DNA of 64,000 nucleotides from Paenibacillus_F sp047238265 (GTDB lineage: Bacteria; Bacillota; Bacilli; Paenibacillales; NBRC-103111): assembly GCF_047238265.1 (NCBI RefSeq), contig NZ_JBDFMM010000001.1, positions 2,294,001-2,358,000 of the forward strand, read 5' to 3'. Under the pieces are notes generated by a model, which worked only from the letters and a program-made list of their open reading frames with translations, was not told the origin of the DNA and ran no database searches. The translations under genes and the position numbers were made by a program. Below, piece after piece: positions 42,440-50,779 of this stretch. Each line of letters starts with the position of its first letter. Position 1 is the first letter of the stretch.

Positions 42440-43963
42440 ATGAGAATGCACGTGAGGGAAACAGCCACACTCGCAAATACCCGGATTGAACGCACGGGAA
42501 AAGGAAAGCGATTCCTGCTTGCGGTTGCCGCCGCGCTTTTGATTGCGGTGCCTGCGCCCGCCAAGGCGGCAGGAAGCGGTCCGGACAAGCCGGATACCGC
42601 ACGGATCGACGCTTACATGAAAGGAGTCATGAACCGGTTGCATATTCCCGGAGCCGCGCTGGGCATCGTGAAGAAGGACGGTCCGCTCTATCTTCAAGGC
42701 TACGGCATCAGCGGTCCGTACGGCACGAAAACGACTCCCCAGACTGCTTTCGTACTGGGATCGACAACCAAAGCCATTACGGCGGCGGCCGTTATGCAGC
42801 TTGCGGAGCAGGGAAAGATCGATCTGGAGGCTCCGGTGCGCCGCTATTTGCCGGATTTCAAAACGACGGTCCCCGAGGAGTCCGACCGGATACGGGTTAA
42901 AGATCTGCTTTACCAGACGAGCGGGTTTTCGAAATACGACGGCGTGGCCGCCCTGACGCAGGGGGATTCCACAATCGGAGACCATATCGGCGGGTTAAGT
43001 AAAATTTCGCTTGTTCGTGCCCCCGGAACGGGTTTTGAATATTCCAATTTGAACTACAACGTACTCGGCGGTCTGGTGGAGAGCGTGTCGGGCACATCTT
43101 ACACAGCTTATGTACAAAACCATCTTTTCGAACCGCTCCAAATGAAAAGCAGTTTCGGTTCACCGGCGGAGGCGGGAGGGACGGATCTTGCCGCGGGTTA
43201 TCAGTCGGTTTTCGGTTTCAAAACTCCGACCCGGCAGCTTGCCCATGCCGGCACGGTTCCTTCCGGTTATCTGATTTCCTCCGCGGAAGATATGACCCGT
43301 TTCCTCAGCGCACAGATGAACGGGGGACGTTATAACGAGAAGCGGGTCTGGAGCGAAAAAAGCGGCGCTATGATGCATAAGCCGGAAGCTTCCATGGGCG
43401 GCGGCGCTTCCTACGCGATGGGATGGACGGTCAAAAACGGGGTTCTCTTTCATGACGGAGCGACCGAAAATACGTATTCATTTATGGTTATTCACGGCGA
43501 TACGGGCATTATTCTGCTTCTTAACACGATGGATTATCTCGTCCCGTACGATCAGATCGTTATGGGGATATACGGGATTTTGCAGGGGGAAGACGCTTCT
43601 GCCGATGCCCTTCCGAATTATAACCGGACATATGTACTGGCCGATCTGGCATTGATCGCTGTACTTATGCTTGCCGTCCGTGGTTTTTACCGCTTGTTCA
43701 AACGGAAAAAGCGCGTGAACCCGACGGCCGGCGGCATTGCGCTGAGTGTGGCGTCAATCGCCTCGGTTCATGTGCTGCTTCCGGCGGGAATTCTGCTGCT
43801 GCCGAAGCTGCTTCAAGCCCCGTGGCCGGTTTTGATGGTTTTCCTGCCGGGGCTGTCCCACGGGTTGTATTTCACGGCAATATTGCTGGTTTGTACCGGC
43901 TTGCTTAAAATCGCGGCTGTTGTCCGGGCGGTTGCGATTCGGAAGAGAAAAACCGCGCACTGA
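42440..43963 (+). CDS. Beta-lactamase-fold serine hydrolase with C-terminal membrane helices
   Basis: 507 residues. A signal-type hydrophobic segment (residues 25-45, FLLAVAAALLIAVPAPAKAA) exports the catalytic domain. Active-site motifs of class C beta-lactamase/DD-peptidase type: SxxK as Ser108-Thr-Thr-Lys111 in LGSTTKAITAAA, and YxN as Tyr201-Ser-Asn203 in FEYSNLNYN; a HDG near FHDGATENTYSF stands where KTG occurs in others. Roughly residues 390-500 add three to four membrane helices with a basic loop (RLFKRKKR), common in Bacillales PbpE/FmtA-like paralogues. Likely acts outside the membrane on D-alanyl or peptidoglycan esters or small peptides; the substrate is unknown. AAGGAGA precedes ATG 42440. 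Confidence 0.85.
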   Translation: MRMHVRETATLANTRIERTGKGKRFLLAVAAALLIAVPAPAKAAGSGPDKPDTARIDAYMKGVMNRLHIPGAALGIVKKDGPLYLQGYGISGPYGTKTTPQTAFVLGSTTKAITAAAVMQLAEQGKIDLEAPVRRYLPDFKTTVPEESDRIRVKDLLYQTSGFSKYDGVAALTQGDSTIGDHIGGLSKISLVRAPGTGFEYSNLNYNVLGGLVESVSGTSYTAYVQNHLFEPLQMKSSFGSPAEAGGTDLAAGYQSVFGFKTPTRQLAHAGTVPSGYLISSAEDMTRFLSAQMNGGRYNEKRVWSEKSGAMMHKPEASMGGGASYAMGWTVKNGVLFHDGATENTYSFMVIHGDTGIILLLNTMDYLVPYDQIVMGIYGILQGEDASADALPNYNRTYVLADLALIAVLMLAVRGFYRLFKRKKRVNPTAGGIALSVASIASVHVLLPAGILLLPKLLQAPWPVLMVFLPGLSHGLYFTAILLVCTGLLKIAAVVRAVAIRKRKTAH

Positions 43964-44087
43964 CGGCCATCCGTCTCTGGTTTGTGCGGAACAAATCCGC
44001 AATCCTTCCTTCCACCGGACCGGCGCTTCAACTCCGTATTTTTTGGGGTAAGCAAGGGTAGCAAAAAACAGCGGAAGGATGATGAAC

Positions 44088-44810
44088 ATGAATTCGGCAC
44101 GTTTGCAGCGTATCCGGCGCGAGGAGAAGGCGTATCACGAGCAGTATTTCGAAGAGCATGATTTGTACGAGAAGGACAGCTGGCTGGAAGAGCCGGATGG
44201 GCGGGTTTTGGCTTATCTGGAGAAGCTTCAGGAGGGGAAACCTCTGCAGGTGCTGGATCTAGGATGCGGAGTCGGACGGAATTCCATTCCGCTGGCCCGT
44301 AAGCTCCGGCCGGCAGGCGGAAAAGTCGTCTGTGTGGATTTGCTGGACAAAGCGGTGGAGGATCTTGAAGCCAACAGCGGCAAGTACGGTGTCCAAGATC
44401 TTATTGAAACCGGGCAGGCGGACATCAGCGAATACGAGGTGCCGGAGAAGACGTTCGATTATATCCTCGCGGCGTCAAGTCTGGAGCATGTCCGTTCCGA
44501 AGCCGCCTTGGAGAAGGTGCTGGCAGGACTTGCGGCAGGGACCAGGGACGGAGGCATCAACTTTATCCTCATGAATACGAACATAAGAGAAGTGGATGCG
44601 GAAACGGGTGCGGAGCGCGAAACGCTGATCGAGCTCATTTTGAGTAAAGAGCAAGCGCTGGAGAAGTTCCGGAAGGCATATTCCGGCTGGGAGGAACTTG
44701 AGGTGTCCGATAAGCCGCTGGATATCGAAATCAACCGCGGCGAAACGCCGGTTATCATGAAAACGGACTGTTTGAGCTATGCGGTCCGCAAACCGCAGGC
44801 CGGTCGTTAA
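44088..44810 (+). CDS. Class I SAM-dependent methyltransferase
   Basis: About 240 residues with a Rossmann-like methyltransferase fold. Motif I VLDLGCGVGRN (residues 55-65) binds S-adenosylmethionine; VVCVDLLDKAVEDLE is the acidic strand-2 motif, and FDYILAASSLEHV the post-motif IV stretch. ATG 44088 was chosen over 44079 and 44082 because AAGG at 44074-44078 is then about nine bases away. Basic N-terminal helix (RLQRIRREEKAYHE). Substrate unknown; looks like a small-molecule or protein methyltransferase of the Methyltransf_11/25 kind, with tellurite-resistance TehB-like relatives possible. Ends in a terminator. Confidence 0.82.
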   Translation: MNSARLQRIRREEKAYHEQYFEEHDLYEKDSWLEEPDGRVLAYLEKLQEGKPLQVLDLGCGVGRNSIPLARKLRPAGGKVVCVDLLDKAVEDLEANSGKYGVQDLIETGQADISEYEVPEKTFDYILAASSLEHVRSEAALEKVLAGLAAGTRDGGINFILMNTNIREVDAETGAERETLIELILSKEQALEKFRKAYSGWEELEVSDKPLDIEINRGETPVIMKTDCLSYAVRKPQAGR

Positions 44811-44873
44811 GCCGCCGGGAAAAGACGACAATACCGCCGTCACGATTGAACCGCCGAATAGGCGGATACGGGA

Positions 44874-44903
44874 AGAGCCGCAGATTAGCTGCGGTTCTTT
44901 TTG
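44874..44903 (+). terminator. Terminator after the methyltransferase gene
   Basis: AGAGCCGCAG pairs with CTGCGGTTCT (one G-T) around ATTAG, then five T. It separates the methyltransferase from the Fur-controlled unit that begins about 10 bases on. Confidence 0.8.
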
Positions 44904-44911
44904 CTTTTCGT

Positions 44912-44989
44912 TGAGAATAATTTTCAATTAGGGATTGAAAACGGAACGGGGACCCTCTATACTAATTATGAAAATGATAATCATTATCA
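44912..44989 (+). promoter_or_regulatory. Promoter with two Fur boxes (iron control)
   Basis: Promoter: TTGAAA (44935-44940), 17-base spacer, TATACT (44958-44963). Fur box 2 at 44975-44989 is a perfect 7-1-7 site, TGATAATCATTATCA, just past the start site. Fur box 1 at 44912-44926, TGAGAATAATTTTCA, is one base per arm from consensus and lies upstream of the -35. The pair flanks the core promoter, as in strongly iron-repressed Bacillus genes. Confidence 0.85.
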
Positions 44990-45039
44990 ATAAAATGGAT
45001 CACTTTTAATCCTATACATAGATGGAGGGACGGGTGAGG

Positions 45040-45489
45040 ATGAGCGCTTTTATAGTCGTGTACGCGAGCTTGACCGGAAATACGGAAGAAATGGCGGATG
45101 CTGTGGTCGAAGGGATCAAACAGGCCGGAGCGACGGTAACGGTCAAGGATATAATGGATGCCCGTGCCGCGGAACTGGAAGATTATGACGGAATCGTACT
45201 CGGGGCATACACGTGGGGAGACGGAGAGTTGCCCGACGAGTTTCTGGATTTTTACGAAGAGATGGATGAGCTGCGTCTGACCGGCAAAATAGGAGCGGTA
45301 TTCGGCTCATGCGATTCGAGTTACGCCCAATACGGAGCGGCCGTCGATCTGTTGACAGAAAAGCTCCAATCCCTCGGCTGCACGGTGCAGGAAGGGCTGA
45401 AAATCGAGCTCTGCCCGTCGGCTCCCGAACGCGAATCGTGCAGGGAATTCGGACGCCAGGCCGTATTGCGCCTCCAGGGGGCGCTGTGA
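45040..45489 (+). CDS. Flavodoxin (short-chain), iron-repressed
   Basis: 149 residues from ATG 45040 (GGAGGG nine bases upstream; the longer frame start at 45022 lies in the ribosome site). A classical flavodoxin: phosphate loop YASLTGNTEEMAD at residues 8-20, first FMN-aromatic loop YTWGDGELPDEF near 60-70, second FGSCDSSYAQYG near 93-104 with Tyr stacking. It carries electrons in place of ferredoxin. The promoter has two Fur boxes, so it should be induced when iron is scarce, which is the classic switch from Fe-S ferredoxin to FMN flavodoxin. Its stop overlaps the start of the next gene (GTGA). Confidence 0.92.
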   Translation: MSAFIVVYASLTGNTEEMADAVVEGIKQAGATVTVKDIMDARAAELEDYDGIVLGAYTWGDGELPDEFLDFYEEMDELRLTGKIGAVFGSCDSSYAQYGAAVDLLTEKLQSLGCTVQEGLKIELCPSAPERESCREFGRQAVLRLQGAL

Positions 45490-46157
45490 GCGGCGGGCCG
45501 GCGGCAGGCCGGATGGAGGACGGACGGCTGGAGCAGTTTATTCGCTGTCCCGGCTGCTTCTTTTCCGGCGGAAACTGTCAGGAAAGCGAGCCCTGGCGTG
45601 AAAGCGCGAGAACGGCGTCCGACCGGATCATCCGCGAGTTCTACGGTATCGACGCATCCCGGCGGACAGCGGACATTATTCTGGAGAGGCTGGAACTGTA
45701 CCTTATAAGCCCCGAGGAGTCGGGTCTTGTCATGGAAGATTATTTGCGGATGAAAAAAAATCTGGCGAAATATTTGATTCTCGCCCTCTTTCAGGAAGAG
45801 AACACGGACCCGCCTTTGTTTCTCTTCGAGACGCTATCCGTACAGGTCGAAGAGTTGGATCTGGAGCTCGTCATGCACCTGCATGTAGGCGAATGGGCAA
45901 ACGGCTCCTACACGCTGAAGCGGTATTATCTCGACGAGGACTGGTGTGTCGTGAAGGCGTATCTTCAGCTTTCGCTCGTGTTCGCCTACAAGGCTTTCGG
46001 CAGATTGCCGGGCCAGATCGAAGCGTACAACCTGCTTACCGGCGAAGCTTACCGGATTCGTCCCAAAGCGGACGATCTGCCGGCTTCGATGGATTTTCTG
46101 CGGCTGACGGATACGCTTATGCGCGAGCACAAGCGCAGCCGGATTATGCTCGCTTAG
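45486..46157 (+). CDS. Unrecognised protein coupled to flavodoxin, CxxC...C motif
   Basis: 223 residues if started at GTG 45486, which overlaps the flavodoxin stop as GTGA and has AGGGGG five bases before; ATG 45513 is the alternative. I do not recognise the family. The N terminus contains IRCPGCFFSGGNC (about residues 22-34), three Cys in C-x2-C-x7-C, suggesting a metal or Fe-S site. The remainder is a helical then beta-containing soluble region: a helix-rich middle around YLRMKKNLAKYLILALFQEE, then ELDLELVMHLHVGEWANGSYTLKRYYLD. No membrane segment. By context it belongs to the same iron-stress response and could be an assembly, regulatory or electron-partner protein of the flavodoxin. Confidence 0.65.
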   Translation: MSGGPAAGRMEDGRLEQFIRCPGCFFSGGNCQESEPWRESARTASDRIIREFYGIDASRRTADIILERLELYLISPEESGLVMEDYLRMKKNLAKYLILALFQEENTDPPLFLFETLSVQVEELDLELVMHLHVGEWANGSYTLKRYYLDEDWCVVKAYLQLSLVFAYKAFGRLPGQIEAYNLLTGEAYRIRPKADDLPASMDFLRLTDTLMREHKRSRIMLA

Positions 46158-46235
46158 CGGAAGAGGGCGGCTTGCCGGGGGGGAAGTAGGCCCGCCGTGG
46201 ACTAAGGCAGGACGCTAGCCCCGTTGCCTCGGCAA

Positions 46236-46371
46236 CGCAGCGACTGTGGGCGGCGGCCCACCGTGAGCGCGGATGCGCAGCGACCGTGGCGGCAAGCCTG
46301 CCGTGAGCGGTGACGCGCAGCGACCGTAGGCGGCGGCCCGCCGTGAGCGCGGACGCGCAGCGACCGTGGCG
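46236..46371. repeat. Tandem repeat with 40-bp period
   Basis: CGCAGCGA starts at 46236, 46276, 46316 and 46356, exactly 40 bases apart. Units share CGCAGCGACCGT, then GGCGG, GCC and CCGTGAGCG with scattered changes; the last copy is partial. It lies in the gap between the two convergent genes (46157 and 46404). Confidence 0.85.
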
Positions 46372-46403
46372 CCATCGTGCCGCAGCGCACTCCCTGCCGC
46401 AGC

Positions 46404-46988
46404 TTAGCCGCTGCGGCGGTTTTGGCCGGCCGTCGTCTCCACCTCGTGCCGCACGATGATCACCGCGGCTTCCAGCAGGGAGGAAGCCGCGAAATCCGCC
46501 CCCTCTGGCGGGGCGGTGAACGATTCGGCCGCTCCTGCGCCGCCGATCCGGATTGTCCGGGTTCCGGCCGCCCGGCCCGCCCCGGTGTCGGTCTCGCTGT
46601 CGCCGATCATATAGCTCCGCACCAGATCGATGTCATGCTTGCGGGCCAGGTCGAGGAGCATGCCCGGCTTCGGTTTGCGGCAGCGGCAGCCTGCGGCCGG
46701 ACGGTGGGGGCAGTAAGCGATATCGTCGATGACCGCGTCCTCTGCGGCCAACAGCTTGTTCAGACGTCGGTGAATGGCCAAGAGTGTTTTCTTGGTCATA
46801 AATCCGAGTCCGACACCGCCTTGGTTCGTGACGACGCATATGAGAAATCCGGCCTCCTTCAAACCTTTGACGGCTTCCGCTGCACCGGGCAGCAGATAGA
46901 GATCGGACGGCTTGTTGACATGACGCACTCTGCCGGTCATCACCTCGTTCAGGACCCCGTCGCGGTCCAGGAATACGGCTTTTTTCAT
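46404..46988 (-). CDS. gmhB: HAD-IIIA phosphatase, GmhB type
   Basis: 194 residues, close to the GmhB size (heptose-1,7-bisphosphate 7-phosphatase). HAD motif I is FLDRDGVLN (residues 6-14; first Asp is the nucleophile), motif II LICVVTNQGGVG with Thr54 near position 54, motif III region CRCRKPKPGM (Lys), and motif IV YMIGDSETDTGAG. Zinc ligands are visible as YCPHRPAAGCRCRK (Cys-x-His...Cys-x-Cys), a GmhB hallmark. In LPS-less Gram-positives homologues act in glycoprotein or S-layer glycan heptose synthesis or as histidinol-phosphate-like phosphatases; no heptose-pathway genes are adjacent, so the substrate is inferred only. AGGAGG precedes ATG 46988. Confidence 0.82.
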   Translation of the reverse strand: MKKAVFLDRDGVLNEVMTGRVRHVNKPSDLYLLPGAAEAVKGLKEAGFLICVVTNQGGVGLGFMTKKTLLAIHRRLNKLLAAEDAVIDDIAYCPHRPAAGCRCRKPKPGMLLDLARKHDIDLVRSYMIGDSETDTGAGRAAGTRTIRIGGAGAAESFTAPPEGADFAASSLLEAAVIIVRHEVETTAGQNRRSG

Positions 46989-47202
46989 AATGGATTCCTC
47001 CTGAAGTAGAACACGATATAAAAATCAATTTTTCCACGCAAAACACACGTACTTGTCCTAGTATAAGAATGTTACTGTGTCGGATTTTAACGGCTGCTCA
47101 CCCCAAAACATCGTGACGGCCCGTCGCCTGACATCGGGGTCCTGTGATAAACTGTTTTAACCGCGAATTTTTTTGCGAAAAACAGGATGATTGGAGACTC
47201 TT

Positions 47203-47748
47203 ATGATTATCACCGAACGGCCCTTTAACGTGAAGGGATTATCGTATACGATCCGGTCGGCTGCCGTAAGTGATGCGGAACAGTTGTCCGGGTTAAGAGT
47301 GCAAATCGACGGGGAGACCGAAAATCTGGACCGGGAGCCGGGTGAAGCGTTCATCGACGCGCCGGGCTTCGTAAAGCTGATTGAGGCGGATACGGACAGC
47401 CCGACAAACTTGTTTTTGGTCGCGGCCTTAGAGGACCGCATCGTCGCTTTTTCCAGATGCCAAGGAAATGCTTTAAAACGGTTTTCCCATAAAGTCGAAT
47501 TCGGAGTCGGGGTGCTGAAAGATTTTTGGGGATACGGCATCGGAAAGCATCTTTTACAAACGTCCATCGACTGGGCGGACTCTATCGGAATGGCGAAAAT
47601 GACGCTGACGGTTCTGGAAACGAACGAAAAAGCCGTTCAGCTGTATGAAAAGCTCGGTTTTGAAGTCGAAGGGGTGTTGAGAAAGGACAAGCTTCTTTCC
47701 GACGGCACCTATTACGGCACGCTCATGATGGGCAGATTGAACGAATAA
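47203..47748 (+). CDS. GNAT-family N-acetyltransferase
   Basis: 181 residues from ATG 47203 (GGAG six bases upstream; the TTG at 47191 is in the ribosome site). Acetyl-CoA binding motif A: FGVGVLKDFWGYGIGKHLLQ near residues 97-116 (W-G-x-G-I-G core), with the C-terminal ETNEKAVQLYEKLGFEVEGVLRKD stretch around 145-168. The pattern is of the RimL/YkkB kind with a possible diamine or amino-group substrate; it cannot be narrowed. It ends in a terminator before the ku gene. Confidence 0.85.
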   Translation: MIITERPFNVKGLSYTIRSAAVSDAEQLSGLRVQIDGETENLDREPGEAFIDAPGFVKLIEADTDSPTNLFLVAALEDRIVAFSRCQGNALKRFSHKVEFGVGVLKDFWGYGIGKHLLQTSIDWADSIGMAKMTLTVLETNEKAVQLYEKLGFEVEGVLRKDKLLSDGTYYGTLMMGRLNE

Positions 47749-47762
47749 GGGTTTATGCGGCG

Positions 47763-47794
47763 CAGGATGGGGCTATGATCTCATCCTGTTTTTT
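47763..47794 (+). terminator. Terminator between the GNAT gene and ku
   Basis: CAGGATG (47763-47769) pairs with CATCCTG (47782-47788), followed by six T. Confidence 0.75.
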
Positions 47795-47879
47795 CCGTCC
47801 GGCTCTTTGATTGATCCCCCGTGCTCGCGGTTAAGTACAACACATACGCTTCTTTAAGCGAAACGGAGGGGATTGACAC

Positions 47880-48806
47880 ATGCAAACGATCTGGAAGGGC
47901 GCCATCAGCTTCGGTCTTGTCAACGTACCGGTTAAAATGTACACGGCTACACAGGACAACGACATTCCGATGAAAATGCTCCACAAAGAATATAATGTGC
48001 CTATCCATTACACCCGCACCTGTCCGAAATGCGAGAGCGAAGTGAACTGGAGCGAGATCGTCAAAGGCTACGAATATGAACCGGGCCATTTCGTCACGTT
48101 CGACAAGAAGGAGCTGGAAGGGCTTGCCTCGGAGAAATCCCGTGAAATCCGGATTCTCGATTTTGTTCATCTGGAAGAAATCGATCCGATTTATTTCCAG
48201 AAAACGTATTACCTGGCGCCTGACGAAGCGGGAACCCACGCTTATAATCTGCTTGTGTCGGCACTGGAAGAAACGGAGAAAATCGGAATCGCCAACGTGA
48301 CGATCCGTTCCAAAAGCAGTCTGGCCGCAATCCGCGTCATCGACGGGGTACTTTCCATGGTAACGATGTGGTATGCCGAGGAAATCCGGCCCAAGGAGCA
48401 GATTCCGAATTTGCCGGAAGAGACCGAAGCCGATGAGCGTGAGCTGGAAATGGCCAAAATGCTGATCGAACAGCTCACCGGAAAATTCAATCCCGATAAA
48501 TATGAAGACGATTACCGCGAACGTCTGCTGGACGCGATCGAAGATAAAGTAGAGGGCAAGGAAGTGAAGCTGGCTCCGGAGGAGAAAAAGTCGAATGTCA
48601 TCGATCTGATGGATGCCCTCCAAGCGAGCCTCAAGCAGATGAAAGACAAGCAGGGAGGCGCCGGACCCGAGAAGAAAAAAACTTCCGGAACAGCAGGACG
48701 CACGGGCACGGGAGGACGGAAAAAGACGGAAACCACTCCGAAACCCGCTGCCAAAGGCAAGCCGAAAAGCCGTTCCAAGTCGTCGGCGAAGAAGACGGGG
48801 AGCTGA
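47880..48806 (+). CDS. ku: DNA end-binding protein Ku
   Basis: 308 residues. The homodimeric Ku ring threads onto double-strand ends and recruits LigD for non-homologous end joining. The family opens with MQTIWKGAISFGLVNVPVKM, followed by HYTRTCPKCESEVNWSEIVKGYEY and the FVHLEEIDPIYFQKTYYLAPD stretch. The core ends around residue 245, and a Lys/Thr/Ser-rich basic tail (KKTSGTAGRTGTGGRKK and SRSKSSAKKTGS) follows, which in bacterial Ku aids DNA binding and LigD recruitment. Three bases separate it from the ligase gene, so ku, ligase and polymerase genes form one unit. In B. subtilis ku-ligD is under sporulation control; I cannot identify a sigma-F/G site here with confidence. Confidence 0.96.
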   Translation: MQTIWKGAISFGLVNVPVKMYTATQDNDIPMKMLHKEYNVPIHYTRTCPKCESEVNWSEIVKGYEYEPGHFVTFDKKELEGLASEKSREIRILDFVHLEEIDPIYFQKTYYLAPDEAGTHAYNLLVSALEETEKIGIANVTIRSKSSLAAIRVIDGVLSMVTMWYAEEIRPKEQIPNLPEETEADERELEMAKMLIEQLTGKFNPDKYEDDYRERLLDAIEDKVEGKEVKLAPEEKKSNVIDLMDALQASLKQMKDKQGGAGPEKKKTSGTAGRTGTGGRKKTETTPKPAAKGKPKSRSKSSAKKTGS

Positions 48807-48809
48807 TGT

Positions 48810-49715
48810 ATGCAGCCTTTTCTGCCGATGTCGCCCATCCTCACGAGTACGCTTCCTGAAGGCGATGAATGGATCTACCAGCTCAAATGGGACGGATTCC
48901 GGATTCTTGCTTTTGTGAATAACGGAAAAGTGGAGCTGTTCTCCAAGAAGATGTTATCAAAGAACCGGAACTATCCCGATTTGATCGAAGCTCTGGAGCA
49001 GTTGACGGGGACCTTCGTGCTTGACGGAGAAGCCGTTATTCTTGACCCCGCTACCGGACGGCCCAGCTTCCAGAAAATGCAGCAGCGGGACAAACTGACC
49101 GATCCGGCTTTAATCCGTCGCGCGGTCGCGCGCGAACCCGTTCATTACATGCTTTTCGATGTGCTTCAAATCGGGGAGGAAAATCTTCGCGGCGTTCCTT
49201 TCAGGGAACGCTTCAGGCGGCTGGAGGAGCTTGCGTCCGGCTGGAAGCCGCCTCTTTACCTGACCGATCTGTACGGGGACCCCGGGACGCTGTGGGAGTG
49301 GGTGACCGCTAACGAGTGGGAAGGCGTCATTGCCAAACGTGCCGGAAGTCCCTATCGCGAGGGCAAAGAACACAAAGACTGGTTCAAGCGTAAAAGAGCC
49401 GTCCGGCACGAAGTTCAGGCCGTCGGCATTCTGCTTAAGGAAGGCCGGGTGGCCAGTCTCGTCATGAGCCGCGAAGGCCGTTATTTCGGCCGTGTCTCGT
49501 CGGGGTTGAACGAGCGGATAAAACGCGAGCTCCGCGGCTTTAAGACGGGACGGATTATTGAAGATTATTTCATGGGGACGCCCGAAGGATTGCGAAGCGC
49601 CGAAGTGCTGTGGCTGGAACAGCCGCTGACGATCCTTGTTACGGGACGCGAGGTGACGGAAAGCGGCCTGCTGCGGCATCCTAAACTGCTGGCGCTGGAA
49701 GGGATGACATTATGA
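48810..49715 (+). CDS. LigD-type ATP-dependent DNA ligase (separate domain gene)
   Basis: 301 residues: an ATP-dependent DNA ligase catalytic core corresponding to the ligase domain of LigD. The nucleotidyl-acceptor motif I is LKWDGFRI with Lys26; motif III LFDVLQIG-like stretch (YMLFDVLQIGEEN) near residue 110, motif IV EGVIAKRAGSPY near 172-183, and motif V DWFKRKR near 190. The OB fold ends in the C-terminal part (GRYFGRVSSGLNER). It seals nicks after Ku-directed end joining. Start ATG 48810 is three bases after the ku stop. It lacks the polymerase domain (encoded by the next gene) and has no phosphoesterase domain. The end overlaps the next start by four bases (ATGA). Confidence 0.93.
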   Translation: MQPFLPMSPILTSTLPEGDEWIYQLKWDGFRILAFVNNGKVELFSKKMLSKNRNYPDLIEALEQLTGTFVLDGEAVILDPATGRPSFQKMQQRDKLTDPALIRRAVAREPVHYMLFDVLQIGEENLRGVPFRERFRRLEELASGWKPPLYLTDLYGDPGTLWEWVTANEWEGVIAKRAGSPYREGKEHKDWFKRKRAVRHEVQAVGILLKEGRVASLVMSREGRYFGRVSSGLNERIKRELRGFKTGRIIEDYFMGTPEGLRSAEVLWLEQPLTILVTGREVTESGLLRHPKLLALEGMTL

Positions 49716-50602
49716 GTCCGAGCTCAACCGAATCAGGTGTCGTTACGGTCGAAGGAAACGAAATTACGGTATCGAACCCGCAGAAGCTTCTCTGGCCCGA
49801 AGCGGGCATTACGAAGGTAATATACCTGCAGAAGCTTATCGCGCTTTCTCCGTACCTGCTTCCCTATTGCCGGGACCGGTACCTGACTACGATCCGTTAT
49901 CCGGACGGGGTCGGAGGGAAGTTTTTTTACCAGAAAAACGCGCCCTCCAAGCTGCCGGAATTCGTGAAAACAGCGGCTCACGGAGGCGTTAATTATATTC
50001 ACCTGGACTCTTTGTCGACTCTGCTTTGGCTCGGTAATCTGGCTGCGCTGGAATTTCACCCCTCGTTCGAATACATCGGCGGGGAAGAACCCGCGGAATG
50101 GGTGCTGGATATCGATCCGAGCTTCGAAGACGAGCCCAGGCTCATGGAAGCCGTCGCGATCATCGGGGAAACACTCGAAGGGATGGGCGTACGCTCGGTT
50201 CCGAAAACGTCGGGTGCGACGGGTGTTCAGATTTTCGTTCCGATTCGCGGAGTATATACGTTCGATCAGCTCCGTTCCGTCGGAGAATTTCTGGGGAACT
50301 ATCTGGCTGAGAAGCATCCCCGGCTCTTTACGGTCGAAAGGCTGATCAAAGAGCGGGGGAAGAAGATTTATATCGATTATGTGCAGCATGCTCCCGGCAA
50401 AAGTTTGTCGGCGCCCTACACGCCCCGGGGCAGGGCGGAAGCGACAGTTTCGACGCCTTTGACCTGGGACGAAGTCCGTCAGGGAGTAAGCCCGAAACTG
50501 TTTACCCTGTTCACGATCGAGCAGCGGCTGGACAAGACAGGGGATCTTATCGCGGCGGAAGAAAAACAGTCGCTGGACCCGGTGCTTGATTTTATCCGGT
50601 GA
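49712..50602 (+). CDS. LigD-type polymerase/primase (separate domain gene)
   Basis: 296 residues: an archaeo-eukaryotic primase-type PolDom, the gap-filling polymerase that in classical LigD is fused to the ligase. It opens with SNPQKLLWPEAGITK (a LigD-Pol hallmark), has the metal-binding pair Asp133 and Asp135 in VLDIDPS, the substrate-binding KTSGATGVQIFVPI near 167-180, and a third acidic region in IYIDYVQHAPGKSLSAPY near 227. ATG 49712 overlaps the ligase gene stop (ATGA), so translation is coupled and the two proteins should be made in equal amounts. The split of LigD into separate ligase and polymerase products is the notable feature. Confidence 0.92.
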   Translation: MSPSSTESGVVTVEGNEITVSNPQKLLWPEAGITKVIYLQKLIALSPYLLPYCRDRYLTTIRYPDGVGGKFFYQKNAPSKLPEFVKTAAHGGVNYIHLDSLSTLLWLGNLAALEFHPSFEYIGGEEPAEWVLDIDPSFEDEPRLMEAVAIIGETLEGMGVRSVPKTSGATGVQIFVPIRGVYTFDQLRSVGEFLGNYLAEKHPRLFTVERLIKERGKKIYIDYVQHAPGKSLSAPYTPRGRAEATVSTPLTWDEVRQGVSPKLFTLFTIEQRLDKTGDLIAAEEKQSLDPVLDFIR

Positions 50603-50779
50603 CCGACCGGTGAAAAACCGGCTTGGTCGGGATCTGGGCCCGAACGGAAAAGCTTCGCAAATGGAGTTTATGGGTTTTCCGGGCTTTGTTGTCCGGGTTT
50701 CTTTTATTTCAGCGTCCCGGTGAGTAACAATCGGGTTTTCCGGGTAAGTAAAATCATAACAAAGCAGGAGGGGATTCCG

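Noticed and set aside
45309..45485. Longer N-terminal extension of the protein at 45486
   Set aside because: It would lie inside the flavodoxin gene in another frame and lacks a ribosome site; GTG 45486 with AGGGGG and GTGA overlap is far better.
50603..50779. Terminator after the polymerase gene in the inverted CCGACC/GGTCGG sequence
   Set aside because: The hairpin is not followed by a T run, so it is not a good intrinsic terminator; its role is undecided.
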